A stretch of DNA of 63,178 bases, from positions 1-63,178 of the forward strand of contig PLZS01000134.1 of assembly GCA_003153555.1 (NCBI GenBank), read 5' to 3'. Source of the DNA: Candidatus Melainabacteria bacterium (GTDB taxonomy: Bacteria; Cyanobacteriota; Vampirovibrionia; Obscuribacterales; Obscuribacteraceae). Below are positions 35,908 through 45,319 of the stretch, one piece after another. The notes beneath the pieces were generated by a model. That model was not told the DNA's origin. It did not search any database and saw nothing but the letters and a program-made list of their open reading frames with translations. Positions within the stretch are counted from its first letter, which is position 1, and each line of letters starts with the position of its first letter. The translations under genes were made by a program, and so were the position numbers.

Positions 35908-36612
35908 CTACACATTTGATCCTGATTCTTTCTTTTTCTGATCGCCCCTCAGCTTATATCCAACACCATGGATGGTGCGGATTACCGACGGGCTGTCAGG
36001 CAAGTCGAGCTTCTTTCTGAGTCGCTTAATGCACGTTGTCACTGCTTCGGTGGTCGCGTCCGAATCATCTCTCCATACGCGGTTGAGAAGAACTTCAGCC
36101 GAGAACACCTTGTTGGGGTTACGCATGAAGAACTCTAAGAGCGCAAACTCGCGAGGCACCAAACTGATCTCTTCGCCGCCTCTGATCACGCAGTGTTGAT
36201 TGCTGTCTAACACGAGATCGCTTTGTTGCAGGACGGTGCCGGAATAATCACGTGGACGCCTGAGAATAGCGCGCACTCTGGCAGTCAGTTCTCTTCCTTG
36301 AAACGGTTTTGTCAGGTAATCATCTGCGCCGGCATCGAGACCGGCTTCTTTGTCGTCTAAATCACTTTGTCCCGTTAGAATCAGAACAGGTGTGCCACCA
36401 CCCATGTCTCTGAACTCCTTCAAAATTCGCAGTCCATGCACCTCAGGCAGATTCATGTCTAGAACAATGAGATCGTAGCTGTAAGTTTTTACACGGCTTA
36501 AACCATCTCCACCAGTAAACACAGCTTCAACGATATGGTGGTCGAGACTCAACCAGTCGCTCACCGTGCGGGCAAGCTCCTTGTCATCGTCCACTACGAG
36601 TATCTTTGCCAT
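35908..36612 (-). CDS. OmpR/PhoB-type response regulator
   Basis: 234 residues from the ATG at 36612, chosen for GAGGG six bases upstream; the frame is open a further 19 codons. Receiver domain: VVDDDKEL, phospho-Asp in LIVLDMNLPEVHG, Thr in LILTGQ and Lys in LTKPFQ. Winged-helix output domain at the C-terminus (ALLEFFMRNPNKVFSAEVLLNRVW, TCIKRLRKKL, RTIHGVGYKL). It is divergent from the LRR gene at 36726, whose promoter it may control. No kinase adjacent; the orphan kinases at 19168 and 41743 are candidates. Confidence 0.93.
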   Translation of the reverse strand: MAKILVVDDDKELARTVSDWLSLDHHIVEAVFTGGDGLSRVKTYSYDLIVLDMNLPEVHGLRILKEFRDMGGGTPVLILTGQSDLDDKEAGLDAGADDYLTKPFQGRELTARVRAILRRPRDYSGTVLQQSDLVLDSNQHCVIRGGEEISLVPREFALLEFFMRNPNKVFSAEVLLNRVWRDDSDATTEAVTTCIKRLRKKLDLPDSPSVIRTIHGVGYKLRGDQKKKESGSNV

Positions 36613-36725
36613 ATAGCCCTCAAGTTTATGCCAATTGTACAAGTAGTTTCGGGGCTTTGAGATCTGCAAGCAATCGAATCATTTCGAGAATCGCTATGAT
36701 GGATTAGCAAGATGTCTGTTGTACC

Positions 36726-38654
36726 ATGATGCTTGGAGTGGCGCTCACAGGACGGCTGAAGGTGAAACGAAGCATAGCTCTTCTTTTTCTCTTTCTAACG
36801 GCTCTTTGGACTGACACAAATTACCAGGTGGCAATCGCTGCAAATAAGACGGTCTTGCACTTTCCTGATCGCTCGTCACTTGGCGAGCTTTATGTGGTGT
36901 CAGATCAGTACCCTGCCGGTCTGTACCCTGGTGGGCCGAACAGTACTAAACAACCACTGGTGGTCGGCAAGGCCAGTGGACTGGTTAGTGTTCCAAAGAC
37001 AGCGAAGCTTCTTCTGCAGGTTGGCGATGGTGGAGCACAACATCCGTCATTGTTGACTACGAATGGCCCGAGCGCCTTCGCTGGTTTGGATTTCGGCAGT
37101 GTCAAGCCAGATGGCCAAACGATGGAGAAGATCGGCGAGCTCACAGGACTGCAAGCGCTTCAGCTGGATGTATCACACCTTCCTGAGCAGGCGCTGATGC
37201 CGTTGGGCAAGCTAAAAAACCTGGAGTATCTCTCACTGGCAGAGACTGCGACTATTGATCGTGAACTGCAATGGCTAGTTCCGCTTGGATCGCTAAAGTA
37301 TCTAGTCTTGAAGGGAACGAAAATCAGCGACACCGGACTGAAAAACATTCAGAAATGTCGAAGAAGTTTACGGACTCTTGGTCTCGATGGTACAAACATC
37401 AGCGACAATGAACTGCCAATCATTGACAAGTGTGAAAACTTGCAATTTCTTAGCATCACCAATAGCAAATCCAGCATCACTGATGCCGGATTGCGTTCAC
37501 TGACAAATCTATCTGAGTTATCGGATTTGCGTCTGAACGGCAACCCAAGAATCACTGCAAAAGGTTTGTTGCAACTAACAGGTCTAAAAAAGCTGAAGAC
37601 TTTGAGACTTCGGCAAACGGCCATCACGGCTAAGGACCTGCAGATTATGAAATTGTTGAGTCAAAAAATGTCGCTTAAGACACTGGTGTTGGAGGACGGT
37701 TCTTTCACTAGTGGCGAGGTAAAAAGATGGCACCAGGCGCTTCCGCACGTGCTGACTATAGCGGCGACGGCGGCAGTGGCCAAACCAAGCGAGGAGAAGA
37801 TCCTACACTTTCCCGATCGCACATCGCTCGGCCAGCTCCAATCCATCCCGTATGCGAAAAAGACAGTCGAGGCAAGAGGAACTGTTCGCGTTCCGAAGTC
37901 GACCTCCTTATATCTACGAGTTGGCTACGCTGCCGCACGAGATCCCTCATTGCTGACTGCTTACGGTCCAGACTTCTTCACCGGTTTGGACTTTAGTAGA
38001 GTCGAGACAGATGACACGACCGTAGCTAAGATAAGTGCCCTCAGTGGACTGCGATCACTGGACCTGCGTGACGCTGACCTGTCAGAGCAAGGGATGAAGT
38101 CTGTGTCCAAGCTGAAGAATCTGGAAAATCTCAAACTCGAACGCACTGCCCTGACGGATCAATGCACTGAATTGCTGGTTCCACTCAGATCGCTAAAACG
38201 ACTATCCGTGGACCAGACAAAAATCACTGACGATGGACTGAGAAACATTCAGAAGTGTAGGAAGTTACGAACGCTTGGTCTGTCGCAGTGCCACATCACT
38301 GATGCCGGATTGCGCTCAGTTGCAACTCTGCCTGAGCTTCAGGAGTTAGAGTTGTCTGACAACCGAGGAATAACTGCAAAAGGTTTGTTGCAGCTAACAG
38401 ATCTAAAAGAGCTGAAGACTTTGAGACTTCGGCAAACGGTCACGGCTAAGGACTTGCAGATCATAAAAATGTTGAGTCAAAAAGTGCCATCGCTCCATTA
38501 CATTGAAGTGAAAGACAGGTCTTTCACCAGCGCAGCGATGTGGAAATGGCAGCAAGCACTTCCGAATATTGCCGTAGAGGTAGCTCAGAGCCAACCTTTA
38601 CAAAAGGATGCGCCAAAGTTGTTTGCCCCATTGCACTCCTGGAGCGACCGATAG
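36726..38654 (+). CDS. Secreted leucine-rich-repeat protein, internally duplicated
   Basis: 642 residues. A signal peptide (SIALLFLFLTALWTDTNYQVAIA) precedes two similar halves. Each half opens with LHFPDR-S/T-SLG, continues through leucine-rich repeats of the ribonuclease-inhibitor/GALA kind (LKNLEYLSL.., ISDTGLKNIQKC.., ITDAGLRSL..) and closes with TLRLRQT..TAKDLQI and W-x-QALP. The halves run about residues 40-345 and 355-625. LRR proteins bind other proteins. The divergent OmpR-type regulator gene, 114 bp away, may regulate it. Confidence 0.85.
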   Translation: MMLGVALTGRLKVKRSIALLFLFLTALWTDTNYQVAIAANKTVLHFPDRSSLGELYVVSDQYPAGLYPGGPNSTKQPLVVGKASGLVSVPKTAKLLLQVGDGGAQHPSLLTTNGPSAFAGLDFGSVKPDGQTMEKIGELTGLQALQLDVSHLPEQALMPLGKLKNLEYLSLAETATIDRELQWLVPLGSLKYLVLKGTKISDTGLKNIQKCRRSLRTLGLDGTNISDNELPIIDKCENLQFLSITNSKSSITDAGLRSLTNLSELSDLRLNGNPRITAKGLLQLTGLKKLKTLRLRQTAITAKDLQIMKLLSQKMSLKTLVLEDGSFTSGEVKRWHQALPHVLTIAATAAVAKPSEEKILHFPDRTSLGQLQSIPYAKKTVEARGTVRVPKSTSLYLRVGYAAARDPSLLTAYGPDFFTGLDFSRVETDDTTVAKISALSGLRSLDLRDADLSEQGMKSVSKLKNLENLKLERTALTDQCTELLVPLRSLKRLSVDQTKITDDGLRNIQKCRKLRTLGLSQCHITDAGLRSVATLPELQELELSDNRGITAKGLLQLTDLKELKTLRLRQTVTAKDLQIIKMLSQKVPSLHYIEVKDRSFTSAAMWKWQQALPNIAVEVAQSQPLQKDAPKLFAPLHSWSDR

Positions 38655-38734
38655 CCTTACGCAAGAAGCACGCGTTCTCAGTGCCTCCATCGTAATTTGA
38701 AGTTGCACCTGCCTGGCAATCATTATTTTCGACA

Positions 38735-38789
38735 TCGCAGCCAAGAATTCGCCAAAACTTCGCCGCAGTTACGCCAACACCTTTTGCTA
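38735..38789 (+). promoter_or_regulatory. 55-nt shared upstream element, copy 2
   Basis: Second copy of the element at 35233-35287, 38 nt before the ATG of the short leader ORF. Same distance class from the first start codon as copy 1 (41 nt), which argues for a functional leader or promoter-proximal element rather than random repeat insertion. Confidence 0.5.
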
Positions 38790-38826
38790 TGGTGATACCG
38801 CGAGAAAGATCCGCAGTTTTGTGGCG

Positions 38827-38943
38827 ATGATGCAACAAAATCCCAGTACCTTAAGTGGCTTGCGCAGCCCTGAACAAGCAACCGAAATTCTGAGCACCAC
38901 AAAGACGCAGAGCAAAAGACCCAAAGGCAGGCAGTTACGTTGA
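38827..38943 (+). CDS. 38-residue leader ORF
   Basis: Starts ATGATG at 38827, encodes a basic, polar peptide (MMQQNPSTLSGLRSPEQ.., ending PKGRQLR) and stops in TGATG, sharing one base with the ATG of the C39-like gene. Such an overlap usually means coupled re-initiation. It may be a leader peptide or the true 5' end of the gene before a frameshift. Confidence 0.4.
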   Translation: MMQQNPSTLSGLRSPEQATEILSTTKTQSKRPKGRQLR

Positions 38944-40652
38944 TGATACAGCATTGCGAACAATCTCATGAAGCGCCCGGCAGTGTCTATGACAGGGCTC
39001 GCGACAGTGCATCTCAGTCCTGCAACGCCGAAGTCAACCACATCCGCCAGTTCGAACAATTTAAGTCGACTGCCAGCCTGAAATTCAAGGACGATTGCCT
39101 CACCATACCCCCTCTAGATCAGCTCACTACTTCCTCTAGCGAACAGCAGAAAAAAAACGAGCTGACAGCAGAACAGAAGCGCCTTTGGTGGGATGTCGAT
39201 TTGATCGACAAGAATGTTCTCAAGCCCAACGACTCCGCGCAATTCAAAGCGGACATGAAGACGTTTGAGAAACGCGCTGAAGAGCAAGGCTTAAATACTG
39301 AAGACGTAGCGAAGACCTACAGCCAGGTCTCTCGCATATTGGAGGCGAAAGGCGATCGGCCTCTAGCGGAAAAGGATAGGGTGAGAGCGGCTCTGGACAT
39401 CATGGCAATTGCAGCAGATCCAACATCGAACAATCAGGGAAATCACAATACCTGCAACGTCACGGCGCTCGAGAACAGGATTTTTACAAGGCAACCGGAC
39501 GTTGCGGCCGGTCTGATTGCCGACGTTGCCACCTCAGGCAAGTACACGGCGAAGGATGGCACCACGGTGAGCCTGGACAAAGAAAGCCTCACGGTTCAAC
39601 CCGATGCAGTGGAGGCGGCTAAGCAGCCGCGCAGCGAGAACCATCGCAATTATGCCAGCCAGCTCTTTCAGGTAACTGCGATCAATCTGCTCTACGAAAG
39701 AGACCCACAGACAGCCGGCAAGTTGCACTACTCGCAAGGACCTGAACGAACCCCTGGTCCTCCAGGAGGATCTGACAGCACCGCCGATAGTGCAGGAGGT
39801 ACTGAAAGCAGTCCTACTGGTGAAAAGTTGATGAAAGGCTCGACAGAAATCAAGCCGTCTTATGGTGGCGACCAAAATCCCGAATACGCGCAAAAGGGCG
39901 GAACCGTGCAGGATGTCGTCGACATGAACACCATGATCACCGGTAAGTATGAGCCGAAAGCCTTTCTTCAACGCAAGGATATGGCTAATGCCGACGAAAC
40001 ACGAGGTAACTCCGTAGGCAGCGAAGCAGAATTTGACAAACAGCTTACTGAGCTTAAGGACAGTGGACAACTGCCTGCCGTGGTGGCAGTAGACATTGCA
40101 AATGACCCGTTCTATAAAATCAACCAGGAGTCCAACGAGAAGCGCACGGAGCAGGAAAAAGCGTCAGGTAGTCCGCCACGCACTCCACCAGGCATGCCAC
40201 CAGGGAGACCACCACTCTTGGATATGTCGACCTTGCAAGGGGCCGGTCATTTCGTTTCCATAACAAGCTACGACCATGAGAAGCAGGAACTCACATACAA
40301 AAATCAGGAAGGAAGCGATCAAAATCCCCAAAAGCCTGTCAGCGTGCACGAGTTCTACGAGTCTATGACCGTTGCAAAAGCTTCCGACTGGATCGACCGT
40401 GCCAATAATGCTTACGACCGTGTTCAGCAGTTGCACAACAAAGGGAAACTTTCGGATAAAGACTATAGAAGCTACCTGAGCGAATATGCCAGCGATCTGT
40501 CTCAGATAATGTCCCATTACTCTCAACTCTGGGAAAACCAACAAAAGGATGTTCCAGGAACACCGGGCACTTTCGATCAGGTCGACAAAGAACGCGCGAC
40601 ACAAAAGTTCGAGCAGGCGCTCAAGCGTATTAGCCCCGCCAACGTGGAATAG
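38943..40652 (+). CDS. Papain/C39-like putative cysteine protease
   Basis: 569 residues from ATG 38943. N-terminal ~150 residues are helical. GNHNTCNVTALE puts a Cys (171) at the head of a helix. GAGHFVSITSYD (His436) and LTYKNQEGS (Asn454) come ~270 residues later in the strand order of peptidase C39/papain-like folds, giving a plausible Cys-His-Asn triad. A Pro/Gly-rich insert (about 265-295 and 408-426) separates the lobes. There is no signal peptide. The transglycosylase gene starts 4 nt after the stop. I infer an exported or injected effector or a self-processing enzyme; the fold call rests on motifs only. Confidence 0.6.
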   Translation: MIQHCEQSHEAPGSVYDRARDSASQSCNAEVNHIRQFEQFKSTASLKFKDDCLTIPPLDQLTTSSSEQQKKNELTAEQKRLWWDVDLIDKNVLKPNDSAQFKADMKTFEKRAEEQGLNTEDVAKTYSQVSRILEAKGDRPLAEKDRVRAALDIMAIAADPTSNNQGNHNTCNVTALENRIFTRQPDVAAGLIADVATSGKYTAKDGTTVSLDKESLTVQPDAVEAAKQPRSENHRNYASQLFQVTAINLLYERDPQTAGKLHYSQGPERTPGPPGGSDSTADSAGGTESSPTGEKLMKGSTEIKPSYGGDQNPEYAQKGGTVQDVVDMNTMITGKYEPKAFLQRKDMANADETRGNSVGSEAEFDKQLTELKDSGQLPAVVAVDIANDPFYKINQESNEKRTEQEKASGSPPRTPPGMPPGRPPLLDMSTLQGAGHFVSITSYDHEKQELTYKNQEGSDQNPQKPVSVHEFYESMTVAKASDWIDRANNAYDRVQQLHNKGKLSDKDYRSYLSEYASDLSQIMSHYSQLWENQQKDVPGTPGTFDQVDKERATQKFEQALKRISPANVE

Positions 40653-40656
40653 GTTT

Positions 40657-41532
40657 ATGTCCATTCAGAGAATCTTTGACAACAATGCGCGCTCACATGA
40701 CCGTCCGGGTGAGCGCACTGACTCGGCCGACCCTCACGCTCAGGCAATCCACTCGACCGCCAAGCAAATAGAAATACAATGTCTTCTCAAAGGAGGATAC
40801 CCACGTGATTTTTCGCATGTCTTCGAAACAATAGATAAGCTGCGCCGCTTGGATCCGAAAGGTTTTCACCAGGATTTGAAGGCTGTAAATGACGAATTGC
40901 ACAAGCAAGGAATTTTACCAGGCCTGGAAATTGTCGAAGACGATCGACCGGAAGATTTGAAGCATCATGCACATGGTTATTCAGTGGTTGCCGAAGACAA
41001 ACAAAATCCACGACGCAACCATACTATCGTCAGCACAACTCACGGCGCTCCCCATGAACCTAAAGGGCTTCGCGACGATTATGGCAGGATGCTGGATGGT
41101 ACGTACAATGGCTGGAATCAGAGCGTCGAAGGTGGTGGTGGCGCCCACGGTGGCTTTGACCGACATGCGGTCGGCGGGCACGTGCCGGTAGGAGCAAGGA
41201 AAGAGCTAATCGACAAGGCTTTAGAGCTTGCCGGCGTTCCGGTCACCCCGGAAAATGAAAAGGCCGTGAACACGATCGTTACCCGCGAAAGCAGCTGGAA
41301 TCCGAATATCACAAACAACTGGGACATCAACGCCAAAAGAGGTCACCCATCGACGGGCTTGATGCAGACCATTCCATCGACGTTTCAGCAATACGCTTTG
41401 CCAAGGTTCGACAAGAATATCCACGATCCATTGTCGAATTTGATCGCCGGCATTCGCTATGCTGAGGCTCGATACCGCGGACATGGACGGTCAGGCGTTG
41501 CCAATGTGGCAAGACGGCAGGGTGGCTATTGA
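40657..41532 (+). CDS. SLT-type lytic transglycosylase
   Basis: 291 residues from ATG 40657, just after the upstream stop; the longer frame would lie inside that gene. The C-terminal ~100 residues are a soluble-lytic-transglycosylase domain: catalytic Glu in VTRESSWNP, then STGLMQTIPSTFQQYA and the NLIAGIRYAEARYRG helix. The N-terminal ~170 residues are hydrophilic and rich in His, Gly and Asp (HAHGYS, GGGGAHGGFDRHAVGGH) with no signal peptide. It should cut peptidoglycan after export by a non-Sec route. Operon with the C39-like gene. Confidence 0.82.
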   Translation: MSIQRIFDNNARSHDRPGERTDSADPHAQAIHSTAKQIEIQCLLKGGYPRDFSHVFETIDKLRRLDPKGFHQDLKAVNDELHKQGILPGLEIVEDDRPEDLKHHAHGYSVVAEDKQNPRRNHTIVSTTHGAPHEPKGLRDDYGRMLDGTYNGWNQSVEGGGGAHGGFDRHAVGGHVPVGARKELIDKALELAGVPVTPENEKAVNTIVTRESSWNPNITNNWDINAKRGHPSTGLMQTIPSTFQQYALPRFDKNIHDPLSNLIAGIRYAEARYRGHGRSGVANVARRQGGY

Positions 41533-41742
41533 TTGGGCTGAAGCGCTTTGTCATTCACGATGGGCTTCTAACCTTGTCATCCTCGCCTAGGAGTATTTTC
41601 CCTTTTGGTGTTGACCGGCAAAGCGCTAAAATGGAGATGCCAAATAATCAAGCTCGAAGAATTGAAGAATCGAGAAACGACACTGTTTTGCTGGCTCCAC
41701 TTTTTTTAGCAGCAATCATTTGTTTGTGGCCAAGGAAATCGC

Positions 41743-43884
41743 ATGAACTTCAGTATCAAGTTATGGCACAAGGTTTTGATCCTGATCGCGGTCCCCCTTG
41801 CCTTTGAAGTGGCTTTCATCGCTATTCTTCTCAATCTCTTGAATGAGGGCGAGATTGAGACTCGCAGACTCAACCATGCTAAAGCAGTGATTGCCTGCGC
41901 AGGCGACATTATGCGCGAAATGGATCGAACCTTTCTGTCTCTTTTCATGTATTTAACGACTTCCGCGGACTCTGCACTCACTTCTTATTCAGAGGCGGTC
42001 GATGAGCTTCCGAAGGACTCGCTTCGCCTGAGAGAGCTGGTCAAAGAGGACTCTCACGAATCGATGATCTTGGCTCGTGTTGAATCAATGCAGACCGAGA
42101 ACATACGCATTCTTCAAGAGGTTAAGAGTCGACTCGGTCAGCACGATACTCTCGGTGGGTTCTGGAGCTTGACTGCATCTCGCAAGAGCGCCAGGAAACT
42201 AGCCCAAATGTCGGTCGCTTTGCAAGAAATTGTCAGGCTTGAAAAAGCAAAGGGTGCAACAGATGAGAAAGAGGAGAGCCTGCGTCGGCAGCTAAAGCAG
42301 TGCTTGATCGGTGGTGTGGGTTTCAACGTTTTACTAGCGATACTTCTAGGAGCATTCTTCATAACGGGCACGACCCGGAGGCTATCGATATTGATGGCCA
42401 ACACCTTGCACCTCTCAGGCGACGTCCCTCTTCTGCCGAGTGTCGGTGGTAGTGACGAGATCGCTCACCTCGATAAAGTCTTTCGCGATATGGCAGAAGA
42501 CCTAGCAGAGGCCTCAAGAAAGGAAAGAGCGGTTGTAGAAAACGCTCAGGATGTGATTTGCCTGATTGACGGCTCCAACAAGTTTGCCAAAGTCAACCCA
42601 ATTTGCGCCAGAGTCTGGGGATATGAGCCATCAGAGATAGTTGGTATCAGGTTGGCAGAAATCGTAGTTCCAGAAGATCTCGAATCCACGCTGGCTGCAT
42701 TCGACTCGACGAAAACAGGGACAAACACAGCGTCTTTCGAGAATCGTATCAAGCACAAGCAGGGAACAATCGTTTACATGGTCTGGTCGGTTTACTGGTC
42801 TGAGCAATCGCTGTTTTGCGTGGCCCACGACATAACTGACAGGAAGGAGTCGGAAGCTCGCATCCGCGCCTTGATCGACAACATGCCGGTCGGACTGGTT
42901 GTTGTAGACAACGACTGCATTATCGAATCGAGCAATCCGAAGACAGAGGAATTGTTTGGCTGCTCAGAAAAGGGGCTGATCGGCAAAGGTTTGCTGCAAC
43001 TCGTGTCGATTGAAAATGCATCGAGCCCTGAGTCCTTCATCGACAAGATCAAAAATGACGCCCTCGGCCCTCTTTCGGGATGCCTGCGCAAGGCGGACGA
43101 AGAGCTCCATCTGGAGCTTTCCTTGAGAGAATTCGAAACAGCTGTGGGCAGAAGGAATCTGGTCAGCATTCAAGACGTCACCGAACGTCATCGCCTGGAA
43201 GAACTAAAACAGGAATTTGTCGCCATGATTGCCCACGACTTGAGGACACCACTGACTTCGATCGCCTTTACACTTGAGCTTATGGCCAAAACACAGTCAT
43301 CCAATCTACCTGATGAATGGAGAAAGCGCTTATTGGCAACAGAGAACAACTGTGCCCGTCTTGTTGTCCTGATCAGCGACTTGCTGGATCTCGAGAAATT
43401 GAGGAGCGGCAAGTTCGAGGTATTCCTGCAGACATGCAATCTCAGTGAGCTTATTGAGAGCTCCTTTGAGTCAGTACATGGATTTGCTGAGCAAAACAGG
43501 ATAGATCTTAAGATCCAAAAGACAGAGGCATCTGTCCTTGCAGCCAGAGAACGCATCGTGCAAGTATTGGTCAATTTACTTTCCAATGCGATCAAGTTTT
43601 CACCAGAAGGTTCTGCCGTGAGCGTTGAAACAATATCGGTCGATGATTTCGCAGAGATTCGAATTATCGATCACGGCCGCGGAATTCCCGAATCAAAGCT
43701 CGACCAGATCTTCGATCGATTCTCCCAGGTAAGCAAGAAAGATGCATACGCGAAAGGTGGCGGCGGCAGCGGATTGGGGCTGACAATCAGCAAGGCAATC
43801 ATTGAAGCTCACGGAGGTAAGATAGGTGTCGAGAGTTGCGAGGGCTCTGGCAGTACGTTCTGGTTTCGCATTCCGCTGGCCTAG
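41743..43884 (+). CDS. Membrane sensor histidine kinase (two PAS)
   Basis: 713 residues; AAGGA precedes the ATG. Two membrane helices (about 8-30 and 187-207) flank a helical periplasmic region. A HAMP-like linker (DEIAHLDKVFRDMAEDL), two PAS domains (about 265-375 and 380-490), the HisKA box with MIAHDLRTPLTS and a full HATPase (NLLSNAIKFSPEG, DHGRGIPESKL, GGSGLGLTI) follow. It is a paralogue of the kinase at 19168, with one extra PAS. No regulator adjacent. Confidence 0.92.
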   Translation: MNFSIKLWHKVLILIAVPLAFEVAFIAILLNLLNEGEIETRRLNHAKAVIACAGDIMREMDRTFLSLFMYLTTSADSALTSYSEAVDELPKDSLRLRELVKEDSHESMILARVESMQTENIRILQEVKSRLGQHDTLGGFWSLTASRKSARKLAQMSVALQEIVRLEKAKGATDEKEESLRRQLKQCLIGGVGFNVLLAILLGAFFITGTTRRLSILMANTLHLSGDVPLLPSVGGSDEIAHLDKVFRDMAEDLAEASRKERAVVENAQDVICLIDGSNKFAKVNPICARVWGYEPSEIVGIRLAEIVVPEDLESTLAAFDSTKTGTNTASFENRIKHKQGTIVYMVWSVYWSEQSLFCVAHDITDRKESEARIRALIDNMPVGLVVVDNDCIIESSNPKTEELFGCSEKGLIGKGLLQLVSIENASSPESFIDKIKNDALGPLSGCLRKADEELHLELSLREFETAVGRRNLVSIQDVTERHRLEELKQEFVAMIAHDLRTPLTSIAFTLELMAKTQSSNLPDEWRKRLLATENNCARLVVLISDLLDLEKLRSGKFEVFLQTCNLSELIESSFESVHGFAEQNRIDLKIQKTEASVLAARERIVQVLVNLLSNAIKFSPEGSAVSVETISVDDFAEIRIIDHGRGIPESKLDQIFDRFSQVSKKDAYAKGGGGSGLGLTISKAIIEAHGGKIGVESCEGSGSTFWFRIPLA

Positions 43885-44057
43885 GCGTGTAATATAATGA
43901 CACTGTTTTTGCTCAACGAATCTCGCGATGCGAGCACTCCAAACTTATAATCGACCGAACTCAGTTGAGAACGCTTATGATCAGACTTGGCTGCAGCCGG
44001 ATCCGTACCGGGGCGGATCATCTAGCACCGCATACAGTGCCTCCTCTGCGCCAAAGG

Positions 44058-44105
44058 ATTCTGAACAGCGCGTGGCCGAACCAGACTGAGAGCAGCAACG
44101 ACATG
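44058..44105. repeat. ~47-bp dispersed repeat, copy 2
   Basis: Second copy of 34433-34478, here in the 512-bp non-coding gap 43885-44396. No gene is supported in this gap. Confidence 0.65.
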
Positions 44106-44280
44106 ACATTCACGGTTAACCATAATCGGTGCAACAAGAGGTTCGTCGACTCCAACTAAGTCTTCACCGCAGTTTGCGACAGGAAGTCTAACGCGTAGAC
44201 TTGGATGAACTTCATACTTATAACGATAATCGGCTATGTACGGTATCGAACATGGTTCAAGCACAATACCGCTGCCGGGT

Positions 44281-44310
44281 AGCGTAACCGTCAGATGACT
44301 CGGTTACGCT
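44281..44310. repeat. Perfect 10-bp inverted repeat
   Basis: AGCGTAACCG and CGGTTACGCT enclose TCAGATGACT, and GGG/CCC just outside (with one bulged T) extend the stem. As RNA this is a strong hairpin, but no T-run follows on either strand. It could be a processed RNA element or protein-binding site. Confidence 0.5.
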
Positions 44311-44396
44311 CCCTGCATGGGTGTTTTCACGTCTCACATATGAAAGACACTCAGCTGCAGCGGACACTTTGTATGGTTGCCGGATTACTCGTGGTA

Positions 44397-44684
44397 TCAC
44401 CTTAATCCGCCATGTATCATTTGTGAGCGAATCGCTTCGTGTCTTCGCTTTGCAAACTCACTTGATGTTGAATCTGCATCGCTCACGCCGGTAGGATCCT
44501 GAGAGGTCTTCGGCTTATTCTGTTTTATCCAGCGCGACAAGCGCATAAAGCCCGCGAATCGAGTCTTATATGCAATTCGCTCAGGAGTGTCGCAGACCAA
44601 ACCGTTGGCGCTAACGAATACTCTTTCAACGAATACGAGCAAAAGGTTTCTGGGCAACCTGGTTACATAAAGAACGAATCGCAT
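44397..44684 (-). CDS. Small hypothetical protein
   Basis: 95 residues from the ATG at 44684, which has GGAGG eight bases upstream. The first ~25 residues are hydrophobic and basic (FVLYVTRLPRNLLLVFVERVF), perhaps a membrane-associated helix. The remainder is polar and helical. No known family and no operon partner. The strong ribosome site is the main support. Confidence 0.45.
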   Translation of the reverse strand: MRFVLYVTRLPRNLLLVFVERVFVSANGLVCDTPERIAYKTRFAGFMRLSRWIKQNKPKTSQDPTGVSDADSTSSEFAKRRHEAIRSQMIHGGLR

Positions 44685-44799
44685 GATTTTTTCCTCCATC
44701 ATCTTCTTCTTTTATTCGGAGAACGCCGAACGCGCGCTCCATTTTTAGACACAGTAAAGCGCGACACCACAAGTGGTGCACAAGAGCGTTGTCAGCCGA

Positions 44800-44820
44800 A
44801 CCGGCTCTGTCACAGCCGGT
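44800..44820. repeat. Hairpin in a gene-poor gap
   Basis: ACCGGCT and AGCCGGT form a perfect 7-bp stem with a 7-nt loop. It lies in the 600-bp gap 44703-45319, where I see no supported gene; CACCAC-AA-GTGGTG (near 44766) is another small inverted repeat there. Confidence 0.35.
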
Positions 44821-45319
44821 CGGGCATTCCAACGGTTGGCGATGCGCTCGCCAATTCTATTGGGTCGATAACATTCACTGACTTCGATCAGCTAGTGAAA
44901 TGTTTCAATCACTTCAGGACGCACAACTGTCACACGACGACGCTTATTGCATCGATCGAATTGCAAGTCTCTGACTATCTTTTAGAGGTTTTTCAACTAA
45001 CGACGAGGCTGAGGATGCATCGGTTTCGGCGATGCGCCTGGTGTCTCATTGAGCCACTCTCTTGTATTTATAAATCCGCACACCGTGGAACCGCCTCGGA
45101 TCATATCCGCGCCCAAGAACCGCTGCACTGCCTGCTTCGACGTGTAAGCAACATTAGTTTTTGCCAGCGATCTCATAGCCCCAACTCCAATATGGTGAAC
45201 TTCTAGCTTAGTACACGTATCTGTATAGTGTCAAGAAGTTATTTTCGAAAAAACTGTAAGTGGTGGCATGTGATTATGCTTTGCAAAGCGTCGCGCAATG
45301 CTTTTACGCGTGCTAGTCT

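Noticed and set aside
44895..45206. 103-codon ORF
   Set aside because: Cys/His/Arg-rich random composition and no Shine-Dalgarno.
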